Origin: Flavobacterium amniphilum
GTDB taxonomy: Bacteria; Bacteroidota; Bacteroidia; Flavobacteriales; Flavobacteriaceae
NCBI RefSeq assembly: GCF_023634845.1
Contig: NZ_JAMLJL010000024.1
Location: 1 to 47,965 of the forward strand
Direction: 5' to 3'
Length of the DNA: 47,965 bases
Of the stretch, positions 23,951 to 35,600 are shown in pieces. A model generated the notes under the pieces. It saw only the letters and a program-made list of their open reading frames with translations. It searched no databases and was not told the DNA's origin. Position 1 is the stretch's first letter. Every line of letters starts with the position of its first letter. The translations under genes were made by a program, and so were the position numbers.

Positions 23951-26900
23951 CTATAAAACAACGATTAACTACACTAATTCAGCAAGGGATTCATTTTGAA
24001 CTTTCCCAGGATAAACTTTTGGTAAAAGGTGATTTAAGTTCATTAAATGACGAACAAAAGCAATTTTTAAAAGATAATAAAGAAGCAATTATTTCTTTAA
24101 TCCAAAGTCAAACCAGAGAAGTTCCAACAATCCGGAAAGCGGATAAAAACAGTCAGCTCCCGCTTTCTTTTTCCCAACAGGGTTTATGGCTTCTTGATAA
24201 GATTAATAGCGGTAGTTCCCATTATAATCTTACATCAACTTTTAAATTAACGGGCAAGATTAATTACACGGCATTAAACCAAACTTTTAATACGATTCTT
24301 CAAAGACATGAAAGTTTACGCAGTTACTTTTTTGTGGATGAATCCGGAGAACCGGTTCAAAATGTCCAGGAAGTAAATGATTATAATGTTGCAGTTGAAA
24401 AAGTAGATGCTGCCTCTGAAAATAGTGAACAATATATTGCCAAAATAGTTGAGGAAGAAACATTCAAAATATTTGATTTGTCCAAAGATCTATTATTAAG
24501 TATCCGATTATTGATGATCAGTGATGAAGAGCATATTTTGATTGTAACTATGCATCATATTGCTTCAGACGGTTGGTCTATGGGAATTTTGGTTAAAGAA
24601 TTTAATATTCTTTATAACAGCTATTGTAAAGAACAGAGCAATCCATTACCGGAATTGAGTATTCAGTATTCGGACTACGCTTATTGGCAGAAACAATGGT
24701 TCAAAGGAAATGTTTTAGAGGACCAAACAAATTACTGGAAAAAACAATTAGCCAATTTACCAGTGGTTCACGGTTTACCATTGGATAAAGTTAGACCGTT
24801 ATCACAAAGTTTCAACGGCGATGTTTACAATTCAGTAATAGATAAAAATACACTTAAAGGATTATATGATTTATGCCAATCAGAAGTAGCAACATTATTC
24901 ATGGGGTTACACGCTGCTTTCAGTAGTTTATTGGCACGTTATAGTAATGAAAATGATATTGTTGTCGGAAGTCCGATTGCTAACCGTGAAAAAGCCGAAA
25001 CAGCGGATTTAGTTGGTTTTTTCATGAATCTTCTTGTATTAAGAAGTGATTTGTCACAAAAACCGAGTTTCCGTGAATTAATCAGACAAAGCAAAGAGAT
25101 GTTGGAAAAAGCCTATGAATTCCAACAAATGCCTTTTGAAAAATTGGTTCAGGAATTGGGTGTGAAAAGAAATCTGAGTCATAATCCACTGTTCCAGGTT
25201 TTATTTGCGCTTCACAATAATGAGCAGGAAGCCCTTTCATTGGGTGGTTTAACTATGGAATCTGTCCATTTTAAAAGTACAAACAGTGCCAAGTATGATC
25301 TAACCCTGAATATTACCGAAAGAACTACCGGATTGGAACTTTCCTGGGAATATAATACAGATCTTTTCGAAGAACAAACGATTATTGGAATGGCTGATCA
25401 TTTCAATGCATTACTTGTTTCTTTACTGAATAATCCAGATCAAAACATTTTTAAAGTTGATATGATTGGTCAGAACGGAATCAATGTTATTGATCAATAT
25501 TTAAAAGGGGAAGTACTTGATTTTACTGAAAAAGAGAATGCAATTCAATCATTTGAAAATCATGTAAAAAATACTCCTGACCAAACTGCTGTTACTTGTA
25601 ATGATATTGTATACAGCTATAAGCAATTAGGTGGAAAAGTTAATGCAATTGCAAATTTATTAACGAACCAAGGTGTTGGGAAAGGCGATAAGGTCGGAAT
25701 TTGTTTGTTGCGTGATGTGGAAATGGTAGCGGCTATTTTTGCATGCTTCAAATTGGGAGCTTGTTATATTCCACTTGATCCTGCTTATTCATCAGAGAGA
25801 ATCAATCAGATAATCGAAGATGCAGAGCCTAAGACGATTGTTACTTTGAAGGCTTTGAAAGGTTTGTATTTAAGTAAAGTAACAAAACAAAGTTTTACAT
25901 ACGTTGACAATCTGGAATCCTCAGTTTCTGTTCAGTTAGAATCAGTTGATTATTCAAATGATGACAGCGCTTATATTATTTTTACTTCAGGTACTACGGG
26001 AAAACCTAAAGGTATCGAAGTAAGTCAAGGGAATCTTTCTAATTTATTATACAGTCTGGACAGTTCTTTCGGCAGTGATGACTGTCAAAAATGGCTTGCC
26101 CAAACCAGTATGAATTTTGACATTTCTGTTTTGGAACTTATCTGGACTATTTCAAGAGGACATTCGATTGTTTTACAAAAGTCTAATCCTTTTAAATTAT
26201 TGTCGCATGAAAGGTTGGTGCCTGCAAAAAACATCGATTTCAGTGTCATGTTCTTTGGTGCCGATAAAAAGGAAGAACATAAATATGATTTATTATTAGA
26301 TACGGCAAAATTTATTGATAACGCTGATTTTACGGCGATTTGGACACCTGAACGCCACTTCGGTGAGTTTGGTGGTGCGTTTCCAAATCCTTCAGTATTA
26401 AGTGCTGCTTTATCTGTTTTGACCAAAAATATCAGTATCCGTTCAGGAAGTGTTGTTCTTCCGCTACATGATCCAATCCGTGTTGCCGAAGAATGGGCGA
26501 TAGTTGATAATTTAAGTAACGGACGTGCCGGTTTGAGTATTGCTTCAGGATGGCATCCGGATGATTTCGTTTTCGCAAATTCAGATTACAATAACCGTCA
26601 TCAGGAAATGCGTGAAAGAATCGTTGAACTTAAAAAACTTTGGAAAGGTGATTCAATTGTGCGTAAAAACGGAGTTGGTAATGATTTTACAATTAAAGTA
26701 AGACCAACACCGATACAACAGGAATTACCAATTTGGGTTACTGCCGCAGGAAATCCCGAAACCTTTAAATATGCCGGGGAAATAGGTGCCAATGTGCTAA
26801 CCCATATTTTGGGACAATCGATGGAGCAGTTAGCTGAAAACATCAAAACTTACCATAAGGCACTTAGCGATAACGGATTCAGTATTGAAGACAAAAAAGT

Positions 26901-29400
26901 TACACTGATGATTCATACGTATATCGATTCATCTGAGCAGACTGCTTTGAATATCAGTGAAAAACCTTTCAAATCTTATTTGGAATCTTCGATTAAACTA
27001 ATGGAACCATTGGCGAAAGAAATGGGATTGGATTTGAACACGCAAACAGATGAAATCATTGATATCGCTTATAAAAAATTCAGTAAAAACAACACGCTGA
27101 TCGGTTCGCCTGAATCTTGCCAGAAAATGCTTTTTGATATTCAGAATATCGGTGTGACTGAAATTGCGTGCTTGGTTGATTTCGGTGTTGATAATGAAAA
27201 AGTGTTAGCCGGATTGGAAAAAATAGTTGAAGCTAAAACATTATATCAATCACAGGTTGAATTAGCAAAATTACTGGATGTTGACAATCAAAAAACCGAA
27301 CTGGATCTGATTGATGACCATAAGATAACCCACGTTCAAATGACACCATCACAGGCTAAACTTACAATTGATTTGTATAACCAGACCCAAACAAAAGAAT
27401 TGTCATCTGTCGAGCATTGGTTTATTGGTGGGGAGCCATTAAGTACAGATTTGGTTTTCAATCTGAGTTCAGCCGTTAATTGTAAGTTGTACAATATGTA
27501 CGGACCAACAGAAACAACGGTTTGGTCAGCATGGAGAGAGATCAGCAGTAATGATTTCAAAATCGGAAAACCAATCCACAATACTGATTTGTTGCTTTTA
27601 AACGAATTTGAACAACAGGTTCCGGTTGGAGTAGTAGGTGAACTTTACATTGGCGGAAAAGGAGTTGCTAAAGGATATTATAATAATGCTGAGCTTACGG
27701 AGAAGAGTTTTAAAGAAATCAATAACCCTAATTTCGCCGGGAACAGATTCTATAAAACCGGTGATTTAATGCGATTGACTGCCAATGGAACATTTGAATA
27801 CATTGGACGTAAAGATAATCAGGTTAAAGTAAACGGTTACCGTATCGAACTTGGAGAAATTGAAAGCGTAACTTCAAAATTATCAGGAGTTAAGGATTGT
27901 AAGGTTGTAGCAATTACAGAAAATGATGCCACTCATTTATCGGCTTATGTTGTTAAAGAAGAGATTGTTTACGGCGATTACAAAGAACTTCCGGCAGAAA
28001 AACAAGCCAAGCCTTTCTATTTTGCCGATGGCAGTTTAATATACCACCAGTCCAACCGCCAGTTAGCGATGTTGTATGATGAAATATTCGAAGACGGAAT
28101 CTACTTCAAACACGGTATATCAATTCCTGAAAACGGATTGGTTTTGGACGTAGGTTCAAACGTTGGAGGATTTTGTATCGATGTTAACCAAAGACAGCCA
28201 AGCGCATCGGTTATTGCATTTGAACCTATTCCGCAAATTTTCTCTGCCTTGAAACAAAACTTTGAACACCGCCAGATCAAAGGACGTATTTTAAATTATG
28301 GTGTTTCAAACAAAAAAGAGAGCGTAGTATTTAACTATTATCCGGAAATGTCAGGTTTATCCGGAAGATTTGCCGATAAGGACACAATCGTGGACGCTGT
28401 TGAAAAATATATAGAGAATAATAAAGAAACATCAGTTGATGATGTAAAATTATCAGGTGATGAAAACGAAATCGTAAAATCTTTTTATAATTCATTTGAC
28501 GGTTCAAAAGGATTATCAGAGGAATACAAAGAATACATCGCTTCACTATATCAAACTGAAGAAGTTGAATGTCAATTGACTACAGTTTCGGATGTTATCG
28601 ATGAATTGAATATCCAATCAATTGATTTATTGAAAGTTGATGCCGAGAAGAGTGAATGCCTTGTTTTAGAGGGTATCAGACCTGAACATTGGCCAATGAT
28701 TCATCAGTTGGCGGTTGAAGTCGATGGTGACAGTAACTTGAACATAATTGTAAAATTACTCAATGAGAAAGGTTATGATGTGAACGTTGATGAGTTATTG
28801 ATGAGTGATGCCACGACTGAAAACGATGATAATACGTACATGCTTTATGCAATCCTTCCTAATTTCTCCACTAAAGAAAATGGTGATGCGGTACAAAATT
28901 TCGGAGCACAGGCAGATGAAAAATCGATTAGGGATTACTTGAAAAAAATGCTTCCGGATTATATGAATCCTAAAGATATTATTATGGTTCCTTCCATTCC
29001 TTTAATGGAAAACGGAAAGGTTAATATGGTGAAGTTAAAGGAAATTCGACCTCAAAAAGCAACTGAAAATACTGTAGCCACACTTAACAGTAAATTAGAA
29101 TTAGACATTTACCGCCTTTGGTGTGAAGTTTTAAAGCGCGAAAACATCCCTTATCACGTGAGTATTTTCGAAGCAGGAGGAAATTCAATTGAAATTGTTT
29201 TGCTGCATGAAAAAATGCAGGCCGAATTCAAAATTGTTTTTTCATTGATCGAACTTTTCCGTAATCCTACCATTGAACAGCAGGCCAAATTAATTCAAAA
29301 TGCAATTAACCAAAACACGGCCGCAGGTAATGATGAAGCGATGAAAAAAGCAGTAAACAAAGGAATGGCCAGAAGAAACGCAAGAGCAAACAGAACTTAA
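23938..29400 (+). CDS. NRPS: TubC - C - A(Gly) interrupted by LLM monooxygenase and FkbM methyltransferase - T
   Basis: 1820 residues. A TubC-like docking domain (1-55) is followed by a condensation domain with HHIASDG at 206-212. The A domain starts near 535, with A3 (FTSGTTGKPKG) near 681 and A4 (NFDISVLEL) near 726. An FMN-dependent luciferase-like monooxygenase domain (about 765-1100; WTPERHFGEFGG, SGWHPDDF) is inserted before A5. The A domain resumes (YGPTETT 1188, KTGDL 1273, NGYRIELGEIE 1300). It is split again by an FkbM-type methyltransferase (about 1358-1645; VLDVGSNVGGF, AFEPIP, LLKVDAEKSE) before A10 (NGKVNMVKL 1690s). The carrier Ser is 1750. The split code DILQFGMVWK is close to glycine codes. 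A Gly module with an embedded monooxygenase resembles myxothiazol MtaG; here it is not terminal and has an extra O-methyltransferase. Alpha-methoxyglycine is the inferred product. Confidence 0.88.
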   Translation: MGTLTIKQRLTTLIQQGIHFELSQDKLLVKGDLSSLNDEQKQFLKDNKEAIISLIQSQTREVPTIRKADKNSQLPLSFSQQGLWLLDKINSGSSHYNLTSTFKLTGKINYTALNQTFNTILQRHESLRSYFFVDESGEPVQNVQEVNDYNVAVEKVDAASENSEQYIAKIVEEETFKIFDLSKDLLLSIRLLMISDEEHILIVTMHHIASDGWSMGILVKEFNILYNSYCKEQSNPLPELSIQYSDYAYWQKQWFKGNVLEDQTNYWKKQLANLPVVHGLPLDKVRPLSQSFNGDVYNSVIDKNTLKGLYDLCQSEVATLFMGLHAAFSSLLARYSNENDIVVGSPIANREKAETADLVGFFMNLLVLRSDLSQKPSFRELIRQSKEMLEKAYEFQQMPFEKLVQELGVKRNLSHNPLFQVLFALHNNEQEALSLGGLTMESVHFKSTNSAKYDLTLNITERTTGLELSWEYNTDLFEEQTIIGMADHFNALLVSLLNNPDQNIFKVDMIGQNGINVIDQYLKGEVLDFTEKENAIQSFENHVKNTPDQTAVTCNDIVYSYKQLGGKVNAIANLLTNQGVGKGDKVGICLLRDVEMVAAIFACFKLGACYIPLDPAYSSERINQIIEDAEPKTIVTLKALKGLYLSKVTKQSFTYVDNLESSVSVQLESVDYSNDDSAYIIFTSGTTGKPKGIEVSQGNLSNLLYSLDSSFGSDDCQKWLAQTSMNFDISVLELIWTISRGHSIVLQKSNPFKLLSHERLVPAKNIDFSVMFFGADKKEEHKYDLLLDTAKFIDNADFTAIWTPERHFGEFGGAFPNPSVLSAALSVLTKNISIRSGSVVLPLHDPIRVAEEWAIVDNLSNGRAGLSIASGWHPDDFVFANSDYNNRHQEMRERIVELKKLWKGDSIVRKNGVGNDFTIKVRPTPIQQELPIWVTAAGNPETFKYAGEIGANVLTHILGQSMEQLAENIKTYHKALSDNGFSIEDKKVTLMIHTYIDSSEQTALNISEKPFKSYLESSIKLMEPLAKEMGLDLNTQTDEIIDIAYKKFSKNNTLIGSPESCQKMLFDIQNIGVTEIACLVDFGVDNEKVLAGLEKIVEAKTLYQSQVELAKLLDVDNQKTELDLIDDHKITHVQMTPSQAKLTIDLYNQTQTKELSSVEHWFIGGEPLSTDLVFNLSSAVNCKLYNMYGPTETTVWSAWREISSNDFKIGKPIHNTDLLLLNEFEQQVPVGVVGELYIGGKGVAKGYYNNAELTEKSFKEINNPNFAGNRFYKTGDLMRLTANGTFEYIGRKDNQVKVNGYRIELGEIESVTSKLSGVKDCKVVAITENDATHLSAYVVKEEIVYGDYKELPAEKQAKPFYFADGSLIYHQSNRQLAMLYDEIFEDGIYFKHGISIPENGLVLDVGSNVGGFCIDVNQRQPSASVIAFEPIPQIFSALKQNFEHRQIKGRILNYGVSNKKESVVFNYYPEMSGLSGRFADKDTIVDAVEKYIENNKETSVDDVKLSGDENEIVKSFYNSFDGSKGLSEEYKEYIASLYQTEEVECQLTTVSDVIDELNIQSIDLLKVDAEKSECLVLEGIRPEHWPMIHQLAVEVDGDSNLNIIVKLLNEKGYDVNVDELLMSDATTENDDNTYMLYAILPNFSTKENGDAVQNFGAQADEKSIRDYLKKMLPDYMNPKDIIMVPSIPLMENGKVNMVKLKEIRPQKATENTVATLNSKLELDIYRLWCEVLKRENIPYHVSIFEAGGNSIEIVLLHEKMQAEFKIVFSLIELFRNPTIEQQAKLIQNAINQNTAAGNDEAMKKAVNKGMARRNARANRT

Positions 29401-29420
29401 TTGACACCACGTTGGAAAAA

Positions 29421-32400
29421 ATGAAACAAGTTAACGAAAATGATATAGCAATCATCGGAATGGCAGGACGCTTTCCGGATGCTAAAAATATACAGGAGTA
29501 TTGGCAAAATCTGGTTGATGGTGTCAACAGTATCAATGAAGCAACTGAAGAAGAGATTATTGCTTCAGGTGTTTCCAAAGAAATGCTTAACCACAAGCGT
29601 TTTGTTAATGCAAGTTCAAAGCTTGCCGATGCAAAGTATTTTGATGCCGATTTTTTTGGATTAGCCAATAGTGAAGCCACTATTATGGATCCGCAAATCC
29701 GGTTATTGTTGCAAACGAGTTGGCATGCCATTGAAGATGCCGGTTATGATGTAAACCGACTGGAAGGATCTGTTGGTAATTTTTGTGGGATGTCCACGAA
29801 TTCCTATCTGATGAGTGTTTTGAAATCGAGCACACTTAATGAACAAGCCGATTTATTACTTTATAGAATATTAAACGAAAAAGACTTTTTGGCCACGTGG
29901 ATTTCCTACAAATTAAACTTGACTGGTCCGGCATTTAGTGTACAAACGGCTTGTTCAACTTCATTGTTAGCAGTTCATTTAGCCTGTCAAAGTTTGTTAA
30001 GTTATGAATGTGATATGGCTTTGGCCGGAGGTGTTTCTTTTGATTCAGATGAGAGAGTTGGTTATATACACATGCCGGAATCCATTTATTCAAAAGATGG
30101 GGTCTGCCGTCCTTTTGACAGTAAGGCAAGCGGAACAATCAGCGGAGACGGTGTAGGCTCAATTGTATTGAAAAGAGCTACTGATGCAGTTAGGGACAAT
30201 GACCATATTTATGCATTGATCAAAGGAAGTGCCGTAAATAATGATGGTGCCAATAAGCAAGGATATACAACTCCAAGTGTTGATTTTCAAAGAGATGTGG
30301 TTTTGGAAGCTTTGTCAATAGCTGATATTAATCCGGAGACCATTGGAATGATTGAAGCACATGGAACGGGAACTTACATTGGTGATCCAATTGAGGTTTC
30401 GGCTCTTACTGAGGCATTCCGTGAATTTACAAATGAGAAGCAATATTGCGCAATCGGTTCAGTAAAAAGTAATATCGGACACTTGGATGCAGCAGCCGGA
30501 ATAGCTTCAATTATAAAAGCGGCTTTGTGCGTAAATAAAGGGATTTTGGTTCCAAGTTTGAATTTTTCGGAAGCAAATCCAGCTTTAAATCTGAATACTT
30601 CGCCTTTTTATGTGAGTCAGGAGAATGCTGCATGGCCGGAACATTTTGAACTTCGAAGAGCCGGAATTACTTCTTTGGGAGTTGGCGGAACGAATGTTCA
30701 TGTGATAATTGAGCAGCCTCCGGTGATTGCTGAAAAAGAGATGGCTGAGCGCCCATATATTGTTGCTTTATCATCTTTAAATGAAGAAAATCTTCAGCAG
30801 CAAAAACAAAAACTTGCTGAATATATCGATGTAAATCCTAATGTGAATCTTGCTGATTTAGAGTTTACAAGTTTATATGGACGAAAAGTAATGCCTCATA
30901 AATTTAGTACGGTTTGCAGGGACGCAGCCGAATTGAAAGCCCAGTTAAAAGGAACACAAAACGATGGTTGTTATGTAGGTTATGACCAAACAACGCAAAA
31001 CATATTTATGTTTCCGGGACAAGGAAGTCAATATACCAATATGGCTTTGGAATTGTACCAAAACAACGAAGCCTTCAAAAATGACATGGATTACTGCTTC
31101 GGGCATTTGAAATCGTTAAGTCAGACTAATTTCAAGGAAATCATTTTTTCAGAAGAAAGTGATTTGTTAGACCAAACCGAAAATACCCAGGTGGCATTAT
31201 TTATAGTTGAATATTGTCTTGCGAAAGAGTTGATGAGAAACGGTATTAAACCAAATGCCATCATTGGTCACAGTTTGGGAGAATATGTGGCAGCTTGCAT
31301 TGCGGGATGTATATCATTGGATGATGCGCTAAAACTGGTTTACCACCGTGGAAGATTAATGGGTTCAATGGAGGAAGGAGCTATGCTTTTGGTTCAATCT
31401 ACCGAAGAAAACCTGAAGTCTTTATTATTGGATCCTATTTCGGTTTGTGCATTTAATACAGACGAAAGTATTGTAATTGGTGGTCCAAAAGATGCCATTC
31501 AAACACAATCTGTATTATTGGAACAAAACAGTATCGGATACAGAAAATTAAAAGTATCACATGCTTATCATACACAAATGATGCGTAATGCATTGGCTGA
31601 ATTTGAGACGGTTCTGTCCCAGGTTGAATTTAAAAGTTTTGATACAGTAATTTTTTCAACATTTACAGGGAATCAGGTAGAACCAAGTGAATTCTGTTCT
31701 GTAGCGTATTGGTTGGACCAGATCATTCATCCGGTTAAGTTTGTTCAGGCCGCAAAAAGTGCAGCCGACTATTTTTCAAATCCGGTTTTCATTGAAGTTG
31801 GCCCCGGAAATGGTTTATCATCTTTTGTTAAAACTATTTTCAACAATGGTATCAGTTCGGTAAATCTTCTTCCTAAACCATCAAATAACAATAATTCAGT
31901 GCATAATCTTTATACAGCAAAAGCTATTCTTTTTGCAAAAGGTTTAGTATTCGATTTACCGGAAGCTCATGACGGAAAAAGAATTTCGATGCCAGGTTAT
32001 GCCTTTTCAAAAACCAGATTTTGGAAACCAAAAGCGACTATCAATTACGATAATTTCTCAGAAATAACTACTTCTTATCATTACACTGAAGATAAGTACC
32101 AAAGAGAAAGACTCAGAAGTACCATCGAAATTGAACTTGGTAATACAAATACAATTTCTGCTGAAATTTTAAAGAATTTAAACGATTTACATACCGAATA
32201 TCTAAACAACATTAAAAAGCTTTTCCCATCTGAAAACAGTATTGACGGAAGGGTTGAGGCAATGTATGATGAGATTTTACCAAGCATTGAGAAAGTTTCA
32301 TCAGACACAATAAACTTTAATGAGAAGAGAAACGTCAGTAGTGTATTTGTAGCACCTGCAACCAACACAGAGAAAATTATAGCAGAACATTGGGGCAGCA

Positions 32401-32651
32401 TTTTGGGATATCAGCCGGTAGGTATACTGGACAACTATTTTGAAGTGGGTGGAAATTCTTTATTGGCCACAAAATTACTGACACAATTGTCGGATGAATT
32501 TGAAATTACATTGGTTTTCAGGGAATTGTCAGAATGTGTTTCGATAAAAGAATTGGCAGTTTTAATTGATTCGAAAAATGCTATTAATGAGTTGGTAGAA
32601 TCTATTGAAATAGAGAATAATACTATTGATAATAATTTCATTGAATTATGA
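29421..32651 (+). CDS. PKS module KS-AT-ACP (malonyl)
   Basis: 1076 residues from the ATG at 29421, preferred to a TTG nine bases earlier. The ketosynthase (about 10-435) has Cys178 in TACSTS, His in EAHGTG and NIGHLD. The AT has FPGQGSQ, Ser618 in GHSLGEY and SHAYH, a form of the malonyl-type HAFH motif. A helical linker (about 880-1000) precedes the ACP with Ser1013 in GGNSLLA. No KR, DH or ER is present, so a beta-keto group is expected unless reduced in trans. The C-terminal tail (NNFIEL) is a candidate docking peptide for the TubC domain that follows. The ATG of the next gene overlaps the stop (ATGA). Confidence 0.92.
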   Translation: MKQVNENDIAIIGMAGRFPDAKNIQEYWQNLVDGVNSINEATEEEIIASGVSKEMLNHKRFVNASSKLADAKYFDADFFGLANSEATIMDPQIRLLLQTSWHAIEDAGYDVNRLEGSVGNFCGMSTNSYLMSVLKSSTLNEQADLLLYRILNEKDFLATWISYKLNLTGPAFSVQTACSTSLLAVHLACQSLLSYECDMALAGGVSFDSDERVGYIHMPESIYSKDGVCRPFDSKASGTISGDGVGSIVLKRATDAVRDNDHIYALIKGSAVNNDGANKQGYTTPSVDFQRDVVLEALSIADINPETIGMIEAHGTGTYIGDPIEVSALTEAFREFTNEKQYCAIGSVKSNIGHLDAAAGIASIIKAALCVNKGILVPSLNFSEANPALNLNTSPFYVSQENAAWPEHFELRRAGITSLGVGGTNVHVIIEQPPVIAEKEMAERPYIVALSSLNEENLQQQKQKLAEYIDVNPNVNLADLEFTSLYGRKVMPHKFSTVCRDAAELKAQLKGTQNDGCYVGYDQTTQNIFMFPGQGSQYTNMALELYQNNEAFKNDMDYCFGHLKSLSQTNFKEIIFSEESDLLDQTENTQVALFIVEYCLAKELMRNGIKPNAIIGHSLGEYVAACIAGCISLDDALKLVYHRGRLMGSMEEGAMLLVQSTEENLKSLLLDPISVCAFNTDESIVIGGPKDAIQTQSVLLEQNSIGYRKLKVSHAYHTQMMRNALAEFETVLSQVEFKSFDTVIFSTFTGNQVEPSEFCSVAYWLDQIIHPVKFVQAAKSAADYFSNPVFIEVGPGNGLSSFVKTIFNNGISSVNLLPKPSNNNNSVHNLYTAKAILFAKGLVFDLPEAHDGKRISMPGYAFSKTRFWKPKATINYDNFSEITTSYHYTEDKYQRERLRSTIEIELGNTNTISAEILKNLNDLHTEYLNNIKKLFPSENSIDGRVEAMYDEILPSIEKVSSDTINFNEKRNVSSVFVAPATNTEKIIAEHWGSILGYQPVGILDNYFEVGGNSLLATKLLTQLSDEFEITLVFRELSECVSIKELAVLIDSKNAINELVESIEIENNTIDNNFIEL

Positions 32652-35600
32652 GTATAGAGCTATTATTAAAAGAGTTGCTTGATAATAATGTAAAACTTTC
32701 TGTAAAGGGAGACAAACTTTTGTGTCAGTTGCCCGAAGCAGGAATTAACGATAAACTTTTTGAATCTTTAAAAGAGCAAAAAGAAGAATTAAAAAAAGCA
32801 ATTCTGCAAAAGATAAATTTTAGAAAGTATCAGCCTATACCTAAAGCAGCGGCAATGGATAGCTATCCTTTGACGTCTTCCCAAAAAAGATTATGGGTAC
32901 TAAGTCAGTTTGAAGGAGGATCCCAGGCTTATAATATGTCTTTTGTTACCAAGTTGACAGGAGAATTAAATGTTGCTTACTTTGAAAAAGCATTCAAAGA
33001 ACTTATTGAACGCCATGAAATTCTGAGAACCTTATTCAAATCCGATGATGAAACTCAGGACGTAAGACAAATTATTGTTGGCTTAAATGAAATTGATTTT
33101 ACCATTGAGCAACCTGATTTTTCGGGTCAAGTTAATTGTCATCAAGAAGTGGAAAATTATCTTGAGCTTAAGAATAAAGAGGCTTTTGATCTTGAAAACG
33201 GACCTCTACTGCGTGTGTCATTAATTAAGACTGCTGAAAATGAGTATGTCTTTTTATTAAGTATGCATCACATTATTAGCGACGGATGGTCCATGGAATT
33301 AATGGTTTCCGAGATTGTCCAACGTTACAACAACTTATTGGCAGAAAAAGAGAATGCTATTCAGGCACTTGCTATTCAATATAAAGATTATGCTACTTGG
33401 TTGGAAGCAGAAAAGCAAAATGCAAAGTATCAGGAATCTGAGAAATACTGGATTGAGAAATTTACAGGTGATTTAATTCCGCTTACATTGCCGAGTTCAC
33501 GACCAAGACCCGCTATTCAGACTTTTAACGGAAATGATCTTTCGCATACTTTTTCGGAAGCGTTTACAACTAAAATGAAGTTGTTTTCGGAAGAGAAGGG
33601 AGTAACAATGTTTACGACTTTGATGACCGTTATCAAAGCTTTATTATACCGTTATTCGGGTCAGAATGACATTATTGTCGGAACACCAATTGCAGGAAGG
33701 GAACACCCTGATTTGGAAAACCAGATTGGAATGTATGTGAATACATTGGCTATCAGAACCCAATTTGAAGAGAAAAACACTTTTGCAGAGCTTCTGCAAA
33801 TAGAGAAAGACAATTTGATTGCAGCAAATGAGCATCAGATGTATTCGCTGGATGAATTGGTAAGCAAACTCAATGTAAAAAGAGATTTAAGACGTTCTGT
33901 TCTGTTTGATGTAATGGTGGTTTACCAAAACCAGTCTTTACTCAATTTAGGAAGTAAAAAAGAAGATGCTGACAATTTGTGTTTTGAAAAATTTGATCTT
34001 CATAAGAAATCATCTCAATTTGATATCAGTTTTAACTTTTCGGAAACCGATAATCAGCTTGGATTAAATATAGAATACAATACAGACATTTATGATGCAT
34101 TCCTGATTGAGCGTATTTTTTCACATTTTGTTAATTTTTCGGAAAAAGCACTAACGCAGCCTGAAATATTTATTGAAGAGGTTGATTACCTGACAGAAGC
34201 AGAGAAAAATCAACTATTATTTGATTTTAACGATACTACTGTTGGTTACCCAAAAGATAAAACGATCGTTGATTTATTTGAAGAACAAGTTGACAAAACA
34301 CCAAATAATATTGCAGTTGTCTTCGAAGATATTGAATTAACGTATAAAGAACTTAACGAACAAGCTAATCGCTTAGCATACTATTTAAGAGAAAACTATG
34401 ATATAAAACCCGACGATTTAATCGGAATCAAACTGGAAAGAAGTGAGAAAATGGTTGTTTCGATTTTAGGAATTTTAAAATCTGGAGCCGCTTATGTTCC
34501 AATTGATCCGGTTAACCCTCAGGACCGAATCGATTATATTGAAAAAGACAGTAACAGCAAACTTGTTATTGATGATAATGAGTTGGATTTGTTTTATGTG
34601 GATCAGGAAAAATATTCAGTTTCAAATCCTGAAGGAGTCAATTCCCCGGATGATTTGATTTATGTGATTTATACTTCGGGCACTACCGGAAATCCAAAAG
34701 GAACATTATTGGAACACAAAAATGTTGTGAGATTGTTTTTTACCGATAAGCCTTTGTTTGACTTTAACGAAAAGGATGTTTGGACAATGTTTCATTCCTA
34801 TGCGTTTGATTTCTCTGTTTGGGAAATGTACGGAGCCTTGTTGTTTGGAGGAAAATTGGTTGTTGTACCCAAATTGATTGCAAAAAACACACCGGAATTC
34901 TTAGGATTATTACAGGATCAATCGGTAACAGTATTGAACCAGACACCTTCTTCTTTTTATAATCTGATCAATAACGAAATTGAAGATGAAAAGAAATGTC
35001 ATACACTTAGATATGTCATTTTTGGAGGAGAAGCATTAAATCCAGTTTTGTTGCAGGATTGGCATCAAAAATATCCTGATGCAAAACTGATCAATATGTA
35101 TGGTATTACTGAAACTACTGTACATGTTACTTACAAGGAGATTAATGAAAAAGAAATATGCTCTGAGCAATCCAATATCGGTAAACCGATCCCAACATTA
35201 AATTGCTACATCTTAGATGCTAATAAAAACTTGGCTCCAATTGGTGTTACGGGAGAATTATATGTAGCCGGATTAGGCTTAGCTCGCGGATATTTAAACC
35301 TGCCTGAATTAACATCCAAAAAATTCATTCCAAATCCTTTTGTAGAAGGCGAACGCTTGTATGATTCGGGAGATTTAGCTTGCTGGTTACCTGACGGAAA
35401 TCTTGAATATCTGGGAAGAAAAGACCAACAGGTTAAAATAAGGGGTTACCGTATCGAACTTGGTGATATTGAGAATGCAATATTACAGTATTCCGATGAA
35501 GTGAAGCATGTAGTGGTTGATGTTAAAGAGATTAACCACGAGAAGCTATTGGTTGCTTACCTAGTGTCAAATTCCACTATTGAGAAATCAGAACTGCGTA

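Noticed and set aside
26231..27235. Indigoidine-type oxidase as the first insert in the Gly A domain
   Set aside because: The motifs (WTPERHFGEFGG, SGWHPDDF) are luciferase-like monooxygenase, and the insert lies between A4 and A5, not between A8 and A9 as in indigoidine synthetases.
29412..29420. TTG start for the first PKS gene
   Set aside because: An ATG lies nine bases downstream, and the KS begins normally after it.
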